A stretch of DNA of 64,000 nucleotides from assembly GCA_902764875.1 (NCBI GenBank), contig CACWXP010000018.1, positions 1-64,000 on the forward strand. Reading direction: 5' to 3'. Position 1 is the stretch's first letter. Each line of letters begins with the position of its first letter. The notes below the pieces were generated by a model. It saw only the letters and a program-made list of their open reading frames with translations. It was not told where the DNA came from and searched no databases. This document shows positions 8,580 through 16,440 of the stretch, piece after piece. Source of the stretch: an uncultured Eubacteriales bacterium. Its GTDB lineage: Bacteria; Bacillota; Clostridia; Christensenellales; Aristaeellaceae. Made by a program: the position numbers and the translations under genes.

Positions 8580-10247
8580 TTATCCTTTACCCGTCCCAAA
8601 ATACTTCATCATTTCCTCGTTTGAAAGGCCAAAGTATTCCTGCGTCTGAAGATATACATACCACGGCCGTTTGATCATCGTCCCGTTTCTCATTCTGTCA
8701 ATCCGTCCCTTCCAGTATTCGTACGCTTCTTCCGCCGTCGTCGGCGCTTCCTGATTGAGAGCCGGTACATTATAGGGCGCCCAGCGCTCAAAGTGTTTCA
8801 TCATCTCCGGCTCCAGCATGGCCACGCATTGATCCAGTTCCGCCTGCATCACTTCCGTGGTCAGACTTTGATACAGTTTCCCCAGTTTTTCCAGAAACAG
8901 TTCCCTGTATTCATCAATTTCCAGGATCTTCAGGAAAATCGTGTTGTTCTGCTTTGTCGTACCAAAGCCCTCCGGCTTCAGATAGCTCTCCAACGCGTTA
9001 AATGAAGCGTTGAACAGGCCGTAATCCATGTCCAGCAAAGCACACTTCCATTTCTGCCCGTATATTTGATAGGTAAAGAATGTCGAGGCTGCGTCCGCGT
9101 TCCCGAAATACATCTCAATCGCCAGCCAGTTCAGATAACTGTCAATATCGACATTTTTCTCCAGATACTCCCTGTCCTCCGGATTGTTTGCGGGATCGCT
9201 TTTCTGCAGCCGGTTGACAAGCTCCAGGTATTCCATGTTTCCTTTGCTGCCTAACCCTTTCATCGTCGAAAGACTGTTCGATCCTGCAGGTTTTTCATAT
9301 TGAAAGATTGTATCCGCGTCCATGCTCTCCCGTATATTATACTGGCCCCAGTATTCGTCGTTCAGATAGACAACCACCGGCTTCCACGCAAGGGTCAGAA
9401 TGTTCAGGTCCGTATACTTTTCAATCAGCCGGCTCTGCACGCCGTCTGCCACGCGCGTGAGCAGGCAGTCTTTCCCGCCATTCTGCAAAAGAACAGACAG
9501 ATACACGTTATAGGGCCTGTCCTCAAACAGCGGGGTGTCAATCAGACCGTCTTTCACCCGAATCAACAGGCTTTTCTGCGGCATATCCATAGAATAACTA
9601 TCCCCGCCCAATTGTACGGTAACCGGCGATTCTGCCAGCAATTCTCCTGTGGATCCGGACGAATAGGTCATTTTTCCCTCCACGGATTGACCGATCATCT
9701 TCCGGTATACGGCGTTTTCAAAGGGAATCTGGCTTTTTCTGATTTCCGTTCTCTCCGCAAGGATTCCCGTTTCCTCATTCCACAGCAGATCCGGCTCCAC
9801 ATACAGATCAACCCGGTCCAAAGGCGGAACCTGATTGCCCGGTTTCTGCTGCGTGCTGACAGCCATCGGCAGCGGTGTCGGCAGTCCCGTTGATGCAGGC
9901 GTCAGGTCATCGGTTCCGTTGTCAATCAGTTGAGTTGCAGGATCGGGCTGAGTAATCTGATAACTCATATTTCTGTTCCGAATCATCATCCACAGCCCGG
10001 CAAGAAGGACAAAAGCAGCGCATAAAACCAGTGCAGCCCGCAGCCGCCGCAGGCGAGGTTGTTCGCCGGAAGGAAACGCCGGTTTCATCATAGCTTCTCC
10101 GTCACGGTTATAAACTGTAATCACAGGATCCGCCTCCCTTTTAACTTTTTCCAGAATTTCATGCTCCTGGGAAGGAAGCTCGTCCAGTCCTGTCAGGCTG
10201 TCGCGAACGGCCTGCTGAATCCGCTCCTGTACTTCATGCTCTTTCAT
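8580..10247 (-). CDS. Membrane-anchored CotH-like kinase-fold protein, partner of an ECF sigma factor
   Basis: A 555-residue protein. Residues 1-60 are cytoplasmic and acidic, a single membrane helix lies at about 72-92 (ALVLCAAFVLLAGLWMM), then a Thr/Pro-rich linker and an extracellular CotH-type domain with WKPVVVYLNDEYWGQYNIRE near residue 290 and CALLDMDYG near 400. CotH proteins are atypical kinases of spore-coat proteins and cell-surface proteins. The ATG overlaps the sigma-factor stop (ATGA), so the two are translated together; the N-terminal cytosolic part probably acts as anti-sigma factor (inference from position and topology). Confidence 0.8.
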   Translation of the reverse strand: MKEHEVQERIQQAVRDSLTGLDELPSQEHEILEKVKREADPVITVYNRDGEAMMKPAFPSGEQPRLRRLRAALVLCAAFVLLAGLWMMIRNRNMSYQITQPDPATQLIDNGTDDLTPASTGLPTPLPMAVSTQQKPGNQVPPLDRVDLYVEPDLLWNEETGILAERTEIRKSQIPFENAVYRKMIGQSVEGKMTYSSGSTGELLAESPVTVQLGGDSYSMDMPQKSLLIRVKDGLIDTPLFEDRPYNVYLSVLLQNGGKDCLLTRVADGVQSRLIEKYTDLNILTLAWKPVVVYLNDEYWGQYNIRESMDADTIFQYEKPAGSNSLSTMKGLGSKGNMEYLELVNRLQKSDPANNPEDREYLEKNVDIDSYLNWLAIEMYFGNADAASTFFTYQIYGQKWKCALLDMDYGLFNASFNALESYLKPEGFGTTKQNNTIFLKILEIDEYRELFLEKLGKLYQSLTTEVMQAELDQCVAMLEPEMMKHFERWAPYNVPALNQEAPTTAEEAYEYWKGRIDRMRNGTMIKRPWYVYLQTQEYFGLSNEEMMKYFGTGKG

Positions 10248-10759
10248 GATTCTTCGCTCCCTTCCAGTTCCGTTTTCAGTTTCGCGCAGGCTTTCTTGCA
10301 TCTTCTGGACACAGCGGAAGGCGTAATGTGGAGCGCCTCCGCGGTTTCCTTCAGATCCAAACCCTGCACATATCGCAGGATGATCACTTCTGAGTACTTC
10401 GGTGGCAGGTTCATGATAGCGGCCGTCAGCGTCAGGCGATTCTCGTCCGGTGGACTGGCTGAAACAGGAAGATCATCGATCTGAACAGAACGGTTCATAT
10501 GACAAATCCACGCACTGCGCAGATAATCCCGGCAAACATTCACCGCAATGGTCATGAGCCAGCCTTTCTCCTTTCCCGGATCCTGCTGGCTGTCCAGATG
10601 GGTATAGACCTTCAGAAAAGTGTCCTGTGCCGCATCTTTGGCCAGATCCACATCGTGAAGATACAGATAGCACAGGCGCAGGATGTCCTTCTCATACCGT
10701 CGGATCATTTCTGTCAGCCGTTCTTCCCGTCCGCACTCCGGGCCCTGGAGTCGCGTCAC
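10244..10759 (-). CDS. ECF RNA polymerase sigma factor
   Basis: A 171-residue group IV sigma factor. Region 2 is seen as YEKDILRLCYLYLHDVDLAKDAAQDTFLKVY (-10 recognition), with the usual WLMTIAVNVCRDYLR following. Region 4 has LPPKYSEVIILRYVQGLDLKETAEALHITPSAVSRRCKKA, a helix-turn-helix for the -35. It starts at GTG 10759 with GGAGGTGG upstream and is coupled to the CotH-like gene by a 4-base overlap. A TATAAT on the minus strand lies about 25 bases upstream of the start; I see no clear ECF-type -35. Confidence 0.92.
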   Translation of the reverse strand: MTRLQGPECGREERLTEMIRRYEKDILRLCYLYLHDVDLAKDAAQDTFLKVYTHLDSQQDPGKEKGWLMTIAVNVCRDYLRSAWICHMNRSVQIDDLPVSASPPDENRLTLTAAIMNLPPKYSEVIILRYVQGLDLKETAEALHITPSAVSRRCKKACAKLKTELEGSEES

Positions 10760-10942
10760 AGCTCACCACCTCCGTACACTATTATAGACGAAAACAAGCC
10801 GGGAAATTTGATCACCGACTTGTCTTTTTCGATCACATTCTGAGCCGTCTGTGTTTAACAGAAATCTTCATACCTGTTAATCATTCAGGAGTAAACATTT
10901 TCTGTAAAGTCTCAACGTCCAGATAGCGTTATGCAAATCCTA

Positions 10943-10971
10943 TTTACACCGTCTCATAATTGTGCTACAAT
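10943..10971 (+). promoter_or_regulatory. Promoter of the toxin-antitoxin pair
   Basis: TTTACA (10943-10948) and TACAAT (10966-10971) with a 17-base spacer lie 25 bases before the antitoxin start. Type II antitoxins usually repress such a promoter. Confidence 0.7.
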
Positions 10972-10996
10972 AATGATACAGGAAGGAGGAATAACT

Positions 10997-11266
10997 ATGC
11001 CGACAATAAAGCCAATCAGAGATTTACGGAATACCAGTGAGATTTCAGAATTAGCACATAAAATGCAGGAACCCATCTTTATCACTAAAAATGGATACAG
11101 CGACTTGGTTGTCATGAGTTCTGAACTATATGAGCGTTTTGCCCAGATCAATCGAATTGATCAGGCAATCTATGAAGCAGAAACTGAAGTTGCAGAAGGT
11201 GCTGCTCCAATTCCCCTGAATGATGCTAAAGCCAGACTGGACAGGAAGTACTATGGAAAAATATAA
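10997..11266 (+). CDS. Antitoxin, Phd/YefM family
   Basis: An 89-residue protein. The N-terminal half (IKPIRDLRNTSEISELAHKMQEPIFITKNGYSDLVVMS) has the Phd/YefM fold pattern, including the characteristic F-I-T-K-N-G-Y strand that precedes the dimer helix. It would bind its own promoter and neutralise the toxin through the acidic C-terminal tail. The start at 10997 has AAGGAGG eight bases upstream. It overlaps the toxin gene by 14 bases, ensuring coupled expression. Confidence 0.9.
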   Translation: MPTIKPIRDLRNTSEISELAHKMQEPIFITKNGYSDLVVMSSELYERFAQINRIDQAIYEAETEVAEGAAPIPLNDAKARLDRKYYGKI

Positions 11267-11555
11267 GGTTATGCTATATCCCAGAGCTTTTCGGGATATA
11301 GACGGTATATATGCTTATATTGCTTTGGAAAAGCTGGCTCCTGAAAACGCAAAAGGTCAAACAGACAGAATTTGGGCTGCTATTGAATCGCTGGCTTCTT
11401 TCCCATCAGCGCATCAGGATCGTCAGGTTGGAAGATATGCCGGAAGAGGTTATAAACAGCTGCTTATTGATAATTATGTGGTATTATTCAAAATTGATGA
11501 AAAACATAAAACAGTATATGTGGTTACGGTTCAGTATCAGGGAAGAAACATATAA
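11253..11555 (+). CDS. ParE/RelE-family toxin
   Basis: A 100-residue protein. YKVMLYPRAFRDIDGIYAYIA at the start and YKQLLIDNYVVLFKIDEKHKTVYVVTVQYQGRNI at the end are the classic RelE/ParE blocks (the Y-R-v-x-Y-x-v and V-x-x-V-x-x-x-R strands). Whether it cuts ribosome-bound mRNA (RelE) or poisons gyrase (ParE) cannot be decided from sequence. It is the second gene of the pair, starting inside the antitoxin gene, with AGGAAG upstream. Confidence 0.88.
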   Translation: MEKYKVMLYPRAFRDIDGIYAYIALEKLAPENAKGQTDRIWAAIESLASFPSAHQDRQVGRYAGRGYKQLLIDNYVVLFKIDEKHKTVYVVTVQYQGRNI

Positions 11556-11664
11556 TTCCTTTGGATTCCACCCTCGAAATTGTTACAGTCATAGCAGATG
11601 AACCCAACAAAGGGGAATGACATTTGTACCCGGTATCGCTGTCATGGGTGCTTCTGCGGTTGTC

Positions 11665-12768
11665 TCAGACCATCTTTCTTCTCTCGTGTCCGCCGCATTC
11701 AACTGAGTGCGTCCGTTCCTTCACCATATAAAGAGCCTTATCTGCTTCGGATACGAGCAAAAACAGTTCATAGTAACTTGCCGGATCGCCCTGGGCGCTG
11801 CCGATGGAAAGCGACACTTTGACGCCCGATGCCTCGTGGATGAAATCGTATGTATTTGCGCCGTAGTTATCCTGCGCCGGCCGATAGGTCAGCACCAGGA
11901 ATTCATCCCCGCCGTATCTGTAATACCTCGCGCTGGGAAACAGTTTTTTCAGAATCGAACTGGTCTCCTTCAGAATCTGATCGCCGACAACGTGTCCGTG
12001 CTGATCGTTGATTTCCTTAAAATAGTTGATGTCAATCATAAACGCCGTCATATGATCGCCGCTGGTATCTCTGGCATCTTTCTCAAGGGCTAGACGGTTC
12101 CGCAGGCCGGTCAGGCCGTCCCTTCGGCTTGCCTCCTCCAGCGCCTGGTTGGTATCCAGGAGTGTCCTTTCCTTTTTGCAGGAATAAATATGGCTGTGAT
12201 AATGCACTGCGTTGCAGGCAATCGTGAGGAAGGCAAGCACAATGAAGTTCAGCGGTTCGATTCCCGCTGCCCGGTCGAAGAAATACAGTGTCAGATACAG
12301 CACCAGATACGAGCTGCCGGAAAGGATCAGGCCGATCCACGGCTTAAAAATGATAAAGCACGTCATGATCAGATTCACGGAATAGAAGGTCAGCATCTGT
12401 TCTCCGACCTTGTAATGCCGGTAATCCGTAAATATGGCCCACAGGGAAAAAACGACGAAAAAGAACACCTTGAAAGTGATGCACTCACTTCGCGTAAGAT
12501 CCTTTTTCTCCATCATCTTCTTCGAGAAGAAAACCGCCAGGCCGCACATCAGCAGGCAATATGCAACGCAAATCGTGGTGACGATTTCATTGTGGCCGAA
12601 GGACCGAGCGTTTGCGAAAAGAAACACCACAAAAGAAAGGCTCTCAAAAGCCAGAATGATCATTGAAATCCTGTGGATATTCCGCATGCTCATCCGGTCA
12701 ATTTGCTTTGAAATATCCGGATCCACCGACGGTACAATGTATCCTAAAAATCTGCGTATCAGATTCAT
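11665..12768 (-). CDS. Membrane-bound diguanylate cyclase (GGDEF)
   Basis: A 367-residue protein with five or six hydrophobic helices in residues about 35-200 and a C-terminal GGDEF domain (about 205-360). It starts DGLTGLRNR and carries YRYGGDEFLVL, an intact active-site loop, so c-di-GMP synthesis is likely. No RxxD inhibitory site precedes the loop. The helical N-terminal region has no named sensor that I recognise. The start at 12768 has a GAGGTTGAG upstream. It appears to be a lone gene. Confidence 0.9.
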   Translation of the reverse strand: MNLIRRFLGYIVPSVDPDISKQIDRMSMRNIHRISMIILAFESLSFVVFLFANARSFGHNEIVTTICVAYCLLMCGLAVFFSKKMMEKKDLTRSECITFKVFFFVVFSLWAIFTDYRHYKVGEQMLTFYSVNLIMTCFIIFKPWIGLILSGSSYLVLYLTLYFFDRAAGIEPLNFIVLAFLTIACNAVHYHSHIYSCKKERTLLDTNQALEEASRRDGLTGLRNRLALEKDARDTSGDHMTAFMIDINYFKEINDQHGHVVGDQILKETSSILKKLFPSARYYRYGGDEFLVLTYRPAQDNYGANTYDFIHEASGVKVSLSIGSAQGDPASYYELFLLVSEADKALYMVKERTHSVECGGHERRKMV

Positions 12769-12780
12769 TTCTCAACCTCC

Positions 12781-12918
12781 TCATTTCCTGATTTCTTTTA
12801 TCCATAAAAGAACACCGGCCACTTTCGTTCCGTCCAACGCGACAAAGAGATTTTCCCGCCGGAACATCGGATCCCCCGCGCGGATCATTTTCGGAATGAC
12901 GGTTTCAGCCTCCCGCAT
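12781..12918 (-). pseudogene. GNAT acetyltransferase remnant
   Basis: A 45-codon stretch reads REAETVIPKMIRAGDPMF, then ENLFVALDGTKVAGVLLW, matching the N-terminal beta2-beta3 part of GNAT N-acetyltransferases, and then stops. The acetyl-CoA loop and the rest of the fold are absent, and a stop lies just upstream in the same frame. It is best read as a decayed gene. Confidence 0.5.
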
Positions 12919-13456
12919 GTCTGTAGTTCACCTTTCTTCCATCGGAAGTCCACCTGATCAGTCCGTATGCCCCGCCGCTGTTCTTACGGAAGCGGCAAAC
13001 TGGGCGTTTTGGAGTATCGGTTCCTGAGGCTCCCGCTGCACGGACAATTCCGGCATTCAGTAACCAGAAAGCAGTATAGCATGCGAAACGTTCTCGAACG
13101 TGACTCAAATTGCTTTCAAAAGATCAATAATCCCTTCAAGATGAAGCACGCAGAATACAGAACCAAAAGCGAAAAATACGGCAGGCTATTTCTCCGGCGT
13201 TCTTTTTATCTTTCATTTTGTCCGGGTTTATGTCATAATCAAAAAATCTTTTTTCGTGTCTACTTTTCTTGACAAGTACAAGTACAAATTGGTTGGTTTT
13301 TGAAAAGTGCAAAACAAAATGACTGAAAATTGCTCAATAAATCCGTTGAAAAGTGCTCATTGTATCTGTTGAAGATGGTGATGGATCCGGCCTTCGAAAA
13401 ATACACGATCATTGCGCTGACCGGGATGCAGGACCAGGAAAGGGTGTTCGGACCCG
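12919..13456. other. Intergenic stretch with repeat copy and AT-rich segment
   Basis: No supported gene. It includes repeat copy B (13153-13195), an AT-rich part at about 13200-13375 with a direct repeat AAGTACAAGTAC, and short frames without ribosome sites. One 68-codon frame (13330-13536) contains a protein-like run (FEKYTIIALTGMQ) but runs into the next gene antisense, so it is not called. Confidence 0.4.
13153..13195 (+). repeat. Dispersed 43-bp repeat, copy B
   Basis: Matches copy A at 1275-1317 with two differences over 43 bases. The similarity stops abruptly on both sides, as expected of a mobile or structurally conserved short element rather than a gene duplication. Confidence 0.6.
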
Positions 13457-14500
13457 TCAGCTATCACGGATGCGACTATCGAATCGAATCACCTGTTTTT
13501 CCGCATTCACAACCGCATGGACGCCGAAAGGCATAATACAGCGCGGCATGGCATGTCCGATGTTCAGATTAAAGACAACGGGGAGCTCCGGCCGGTCAAT
13601 AACCTCAGTCAGCAGCTGTTTATATTCTTCTGCATAGGTTTCATCCATAGGTTTTCCCGCCAGCACACCGTTGACAGCACTGAACACCCCCGTTTCCTTC
13701 AGGTATTCCAAAGCTTTTTTATATTTTTCCGGCGTCGGTTTCTCTTCACTTGACTCCAGCAGCAGGATACGTCCTTTCCAGTCCTCTGCGTCCGGAAACA
13801 AATGATACTTCCGGCACAATACCGGCATATCGGCATACCGGTCGCAATCAAAGAAATCATACAATGAGTCAATGCATCCGCCGAGTATTTTCCCGGAAAA
13901 CACAGGCTCTCCCTGCAGCAATTCAAACCCCTGGTTCGGATGTGCGGGCAGCTGCTTCCCCACCTGTTCCGGCGTAAAGCATTCTCTCTCTCCGTACCAG
14001 ACATCGCTCGGTGTAATCTCCCGGATTGTTCCGGTGGTGATCAGTTCCTCAAAATATTTCCGTGTATATGGGTGCATCTGCGGACCCAGTTCACAGATAT
14101 CCGAAAAGAACGCCTGGCCGTAAAACGTTTTTAATCCGACTTTATGCAGCATCAGGTGGTTGATGGTCGTATCGGAAAAACCAAGAAACACTTTATCGGT
14201 GACAGCATCCGCCAGTTCATTATGATCAAACAGATAAGGCAGTAGCCGATAGGTGTCATCTCCGCCGATAGCGCACAGGATCATATCGATTTCCGGGTCC
14301 CGGAATGCATCCAGAAGATCTTCTGCCCGTTTTTCCGGATGATTTTTGACATAATCAATTCCCATGCGTGCATGAGGCATAAATTTCACATTCAGTCCGA
14401 ACTCCTTCAGTCTGCGGAGACCGATTTCCACCTCGAACTGAACAAACGGTTCACCGACGATTCCGCTCGAAAGACTGACAATCGCAACATTCCTGATCAT
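13457..14500 (-). CDS. S66-family LD-carboxypeptidase (MccF-like)
   Basis: A 347-residue cytosolic serine peptidase. The catalytic triad motifs are visible: GFSDTTINHLM (nucleophile Ser, residue about 108), ILLLESSEEKPT (Glu) and NLNIGHAMPR (His, near residue 320). S66 enzymes either cleave the L,D-tetrapeptide of recycled murein or, as MccF, detoxify microcin-like aminoacyl nucleotides. The spacing and the ICAIGGDDTYRLLPY block favour the MccF-like branch. The start has an AGGAGG site; no partner gene is adjacent. Confidence 0.9.
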   Translation of the reverse strand: MIRNVAIVSLSSGIVGEPFVQFEVEIGLRRLKEFGLNVKFMPHARMGIDYVKNHPEKRAEDLLDAFRDPEIDMILCAIGGDDTYRLLPYLFDHNELADAVTDKVFLGFSDTTINHLMLHKVGLKTFYGQAFFSDICELGPQMHPYTRKYFEELITTGTIREITPSDVWYGERECFTPEQVGKQLPAHPNQGFELLQGEPVFSGKILGGCIDSLYDFFDCDRYADMPVLCRKYHLFPDAEDWKGRILLLESSEEKPTPEKYKKALEYLKETGVFSAVNGVLAGKPMDETYAEEYKQLLTEVIDRPELPVVFNLNIGHAMPRCIMPFGVHAVVNAEKQVIRFDSRIRDS

Positions 14501-14674
14501 GATGACCTCCTCTGAACAATCACTCCATTGCCTTTTTCACAGCATATGCGGGGAACACTCTGATTCGATCGTAAGCGTTAGAATTTTCCATTGAAACACG
14601 GATGCCATTTGGTATTATACAGCACTGTTTTGAAATTGCCAACCAAAAACAAATCCCACTCCGGAGACAGGGGT

Positions 14675-14702
14675 TTGGAAATACCCGAAAATCTGATATA
14701 AT
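14675..14702 (+). promoter_or_regulatory. Candidate promoter for the PGDYG-domain gene
   Basis: TTGGAA (14675-14680), a 16-base spacer and TATAAT (14697-14702). A transcript would start near 14710 and cover the decayed SLOG-like frame as leader before the PGDYG gene. Confidence 0.55.
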
Positions 14703-14856
14703 GAATTATTGCGAAGATATCTTTATTTCGGCGTCGGCGGCGCACGGGAATTCGACCGGCGGAACGGCGTATACCGTCCGTTACGCCATGAAGCAGGGCG
14801 TTCCGGTGTTCAATACCAGTTCCTGGGATGTGCAACTGGCGTCAAAAAGGGAATGA
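14701..14856 (+). pseudogene. SLOG/DprA-like Rossmann fragment
   Basis: A 51-codon frame contains EDIFISASAAHG, then GGTAYTVRYAMKQGVPVFNT, matching the end of a SLOG/DprA-like nucleotide-binding domain (the GGT-x-x-T-x-x-A-x-x-x-G-x-P-V pattern). The frame is open upstream only to about 14602 without similar content. The promoter overlaps its ATG, so it is probably a remnant. DprA itself is about 300 residues or more. Confidence 0.45.
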
Positions 14857-14861
14857 AATCT

Positions 14862-15407
14862 ATGACATTTGCAATCAAGACAGCAACGCGGGTTCAGGCC
14901 TGGGAATTGGGCGCCGGTTCCGATATGGAGAAGGAAATGCTTCGGAACGGAAAGATCATTGCGCACGCAGACGGAACTTTCGAGGTTTTCACAAAGGAAG
15001 CAACGGGAGAAAAGGGCCAGATCGCCAGGGGCGGCGATTATTTCAAGGTGGATGAGAGAGGCTTTCCATGCCCGAATCGAAGGGAGTTTTTCCTGCAAAA
15101 CCATCAGTATCTGGAAGACGACTGGTTTATTCAGACCGCGCGGCCTTTGAAGATCTGGCGTCTGGGGGATCCGGAATGCAGGGAATTACGTTTTTTGCTG
15201 GACAAGGGTCTTCTCTCCGTTCATCCGGAAGATCCGGAACATTGCTTCATTTCTTCACAGTGGGGCACAACGGAAACAGCCGCTGCGGATGCTGTGATTG
15301 TTTTTTATCGTGTCGAAGTGGATTCGAAAGGCGAAATCAGCGAAACGGATTTCAATTTTGTGGACGCCGAATATTTCAGCACACATTATCAGATCATCCC
15401 GACCTGA
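14862..15407 (+). CDS. PGDYG-domain protein of unknown function
   Basis: A 181-residue soluble protein. The block GQIARGGDYFKVDERGFPCPNR in its first half resembles the PGDYG domain (Pfam PF14083), usually found in small proteins or beside nucleotide-processing domains. The second half is uncharacterised. The start at 14862 is nine bases from GGGA; an earlier ATG at 14853 is too close. Function unknown. Confidence 0.6.
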   Translation: MTFAIKTATRVQAWELGAGSDMEKEMLRNGKIIAHADGTFEVFTKEATGEKGQIARGGDYFKVDERGFPCPNRREFFLQNHQYLEDDWFIQTARPLKIWRLGDPECRELRFLLDKGLLSVHPEDPEHCFISSQWGTTETAAADAVIVFYRVEVDSKGEISETDFNFVDAEYFSTHYQIIPT

Positions 15408-15463
15408 AGAACGGCAGCCTGAAAACGATCAGGATGCCTGCCCGGCGACCCGGAATGCTGAAA

Positions 15464-16225
15464 TCAGAATCCGAGGAGAATCTTTAAAAACAGCAACACC
15501 AATACGATCACAATCACCGGACGAACAATTTTTACTCCGTTTGTGAGCGCCAATCCCGAACCTACATAATTTCCGGCCATATTGCAGACGGCTCCGGCGA
15601 GTCCCAGCAGGAAAACCACCTGTCCGTTCAGCAGGAAGACCGCCAGCGCCGAAAGATTGGAAGTCAGATTGATGACTTTTGCCTGCGCATTGGAGGCGGA
15701 AACAGACATGCCGGCAAATACAGTAAAGGCGATGATCAGGAAAGTTCCCGTTCCGGGCCCGTAGAATCCGTCATAAGCGCCGATGATAAATGCCGAAAGA
15801 ATACAAACGATCAGCGTCCTTCTGTTGAAAACGGCTCCTTCGCTGTGATCTTTGAACAGATGACGGTTGAGCACAAAAAAGGCAGCGACGGGCAAAACCG
15901 CGAACAGAACGTATTTCATGATCTCTTCGCTGATCAGCAGGGACAGGTGCGCCCCCAGGAAAGAGCCCGCAAGCGCGGCAACAACAGACGGAACCGCCAG
16001 TTTCAGATTGATCAGTCCATGCCGCAAAAAGCGGAAGGTGGAAAGGGAGGTTCCGCATGAAGACGACAGCTTGTTTGTGGCAATGGCCTGATGAACCGGA
16101 AGCCCCGTCAGCAGATAGGCGGGCAGAGAAATCAATCCGCCGCCGCCGCCAATCGCGTCAATCAGGCCCGCGAGAAAAAGAAGGGGACAGACAATCAGAA
16201 AAGAGACCGGCGTCAGCTGCATCAT
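15464..16225 (-). CDS. TSUP-family membrane transporter (TauE/SafE)
   Basis: A 253-residue membrane protein with about eight helices. The first helix runs into the family signature DAIGGGGGLISLP (residues about 22-34), with the second-half repeat YDGFYGPGTGTFLII near residue 150. TSUP proteins move sulfite, sulfoacetate or other organic anions; the substrate is not readable here. It starts at 16225 with AGAAGGA upstream and is divergent from the lactate dehydrogenase operon. Confidence 0.9.
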   Translation of the reverse strand: MMQLTPVSFLIVCPLLFLAGLIDAIGGGGGLISLPAYLLTGLPVHQAIATNKLSSSCGTSLSTFRFLRHGLINLKLAVPSVVAALAGSFLGAHLSLLISEEIMKYVLFAVLPVAAFFVLNRHLFKDHSEGAVFNRRTLIVCILSAFIIGAYDGFYGPGTGTFLIIAFTVFAGMSVSASNAQAKVINLTSNLSALAVFLLNGQVVFLLGLAGAVCNMAGNYVGSGLALTNGVKIVRPVIVIVLVLLFLKILLGF

Positions 16226-16314
16226 TCATCCTTCTTTCCGCGCCTTTGGCGCAATATACAGTATATCATCTGAACGGAGAAATGACCAGCACAGAGGGCA
16301 GTAGGGGCACATCC

Positions 16315-16343
16315 TTGACTGCAACAGGCATTGAAGATATAAT
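16315..16343 (+). promoter_or_regulatory. Strong promoter of the glcD-etfBA operon, with a palindrome in the leader
   Basis: TTGACT (16315-16320) and TATAAT (16338-16343) with a 17-base spacer. In the roughly 90-base leader, AAGCGGTGACCGCTT (16379-16393) is a perfect inverted repeat and a good candidate for a GntR-type lactate-responsive operator or a small hairpin; which one is not decidable. Confidence 0.8.
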
Positions 16344-16440
16344 CATGCTACATGATGAACAGCATATTTCAGCCCGCAAAGCGGTGACCGCTTCGGACGA
16401 AGGAATCCCCATCAGAAAGAAGAAAGAAGTGTTGTGCGGT

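Noticed and set aside
13330-13536. 68-codon plus-strand ORF
   Set aside because: No ribosome site and it runs antisense into the S66 peptidase gene.
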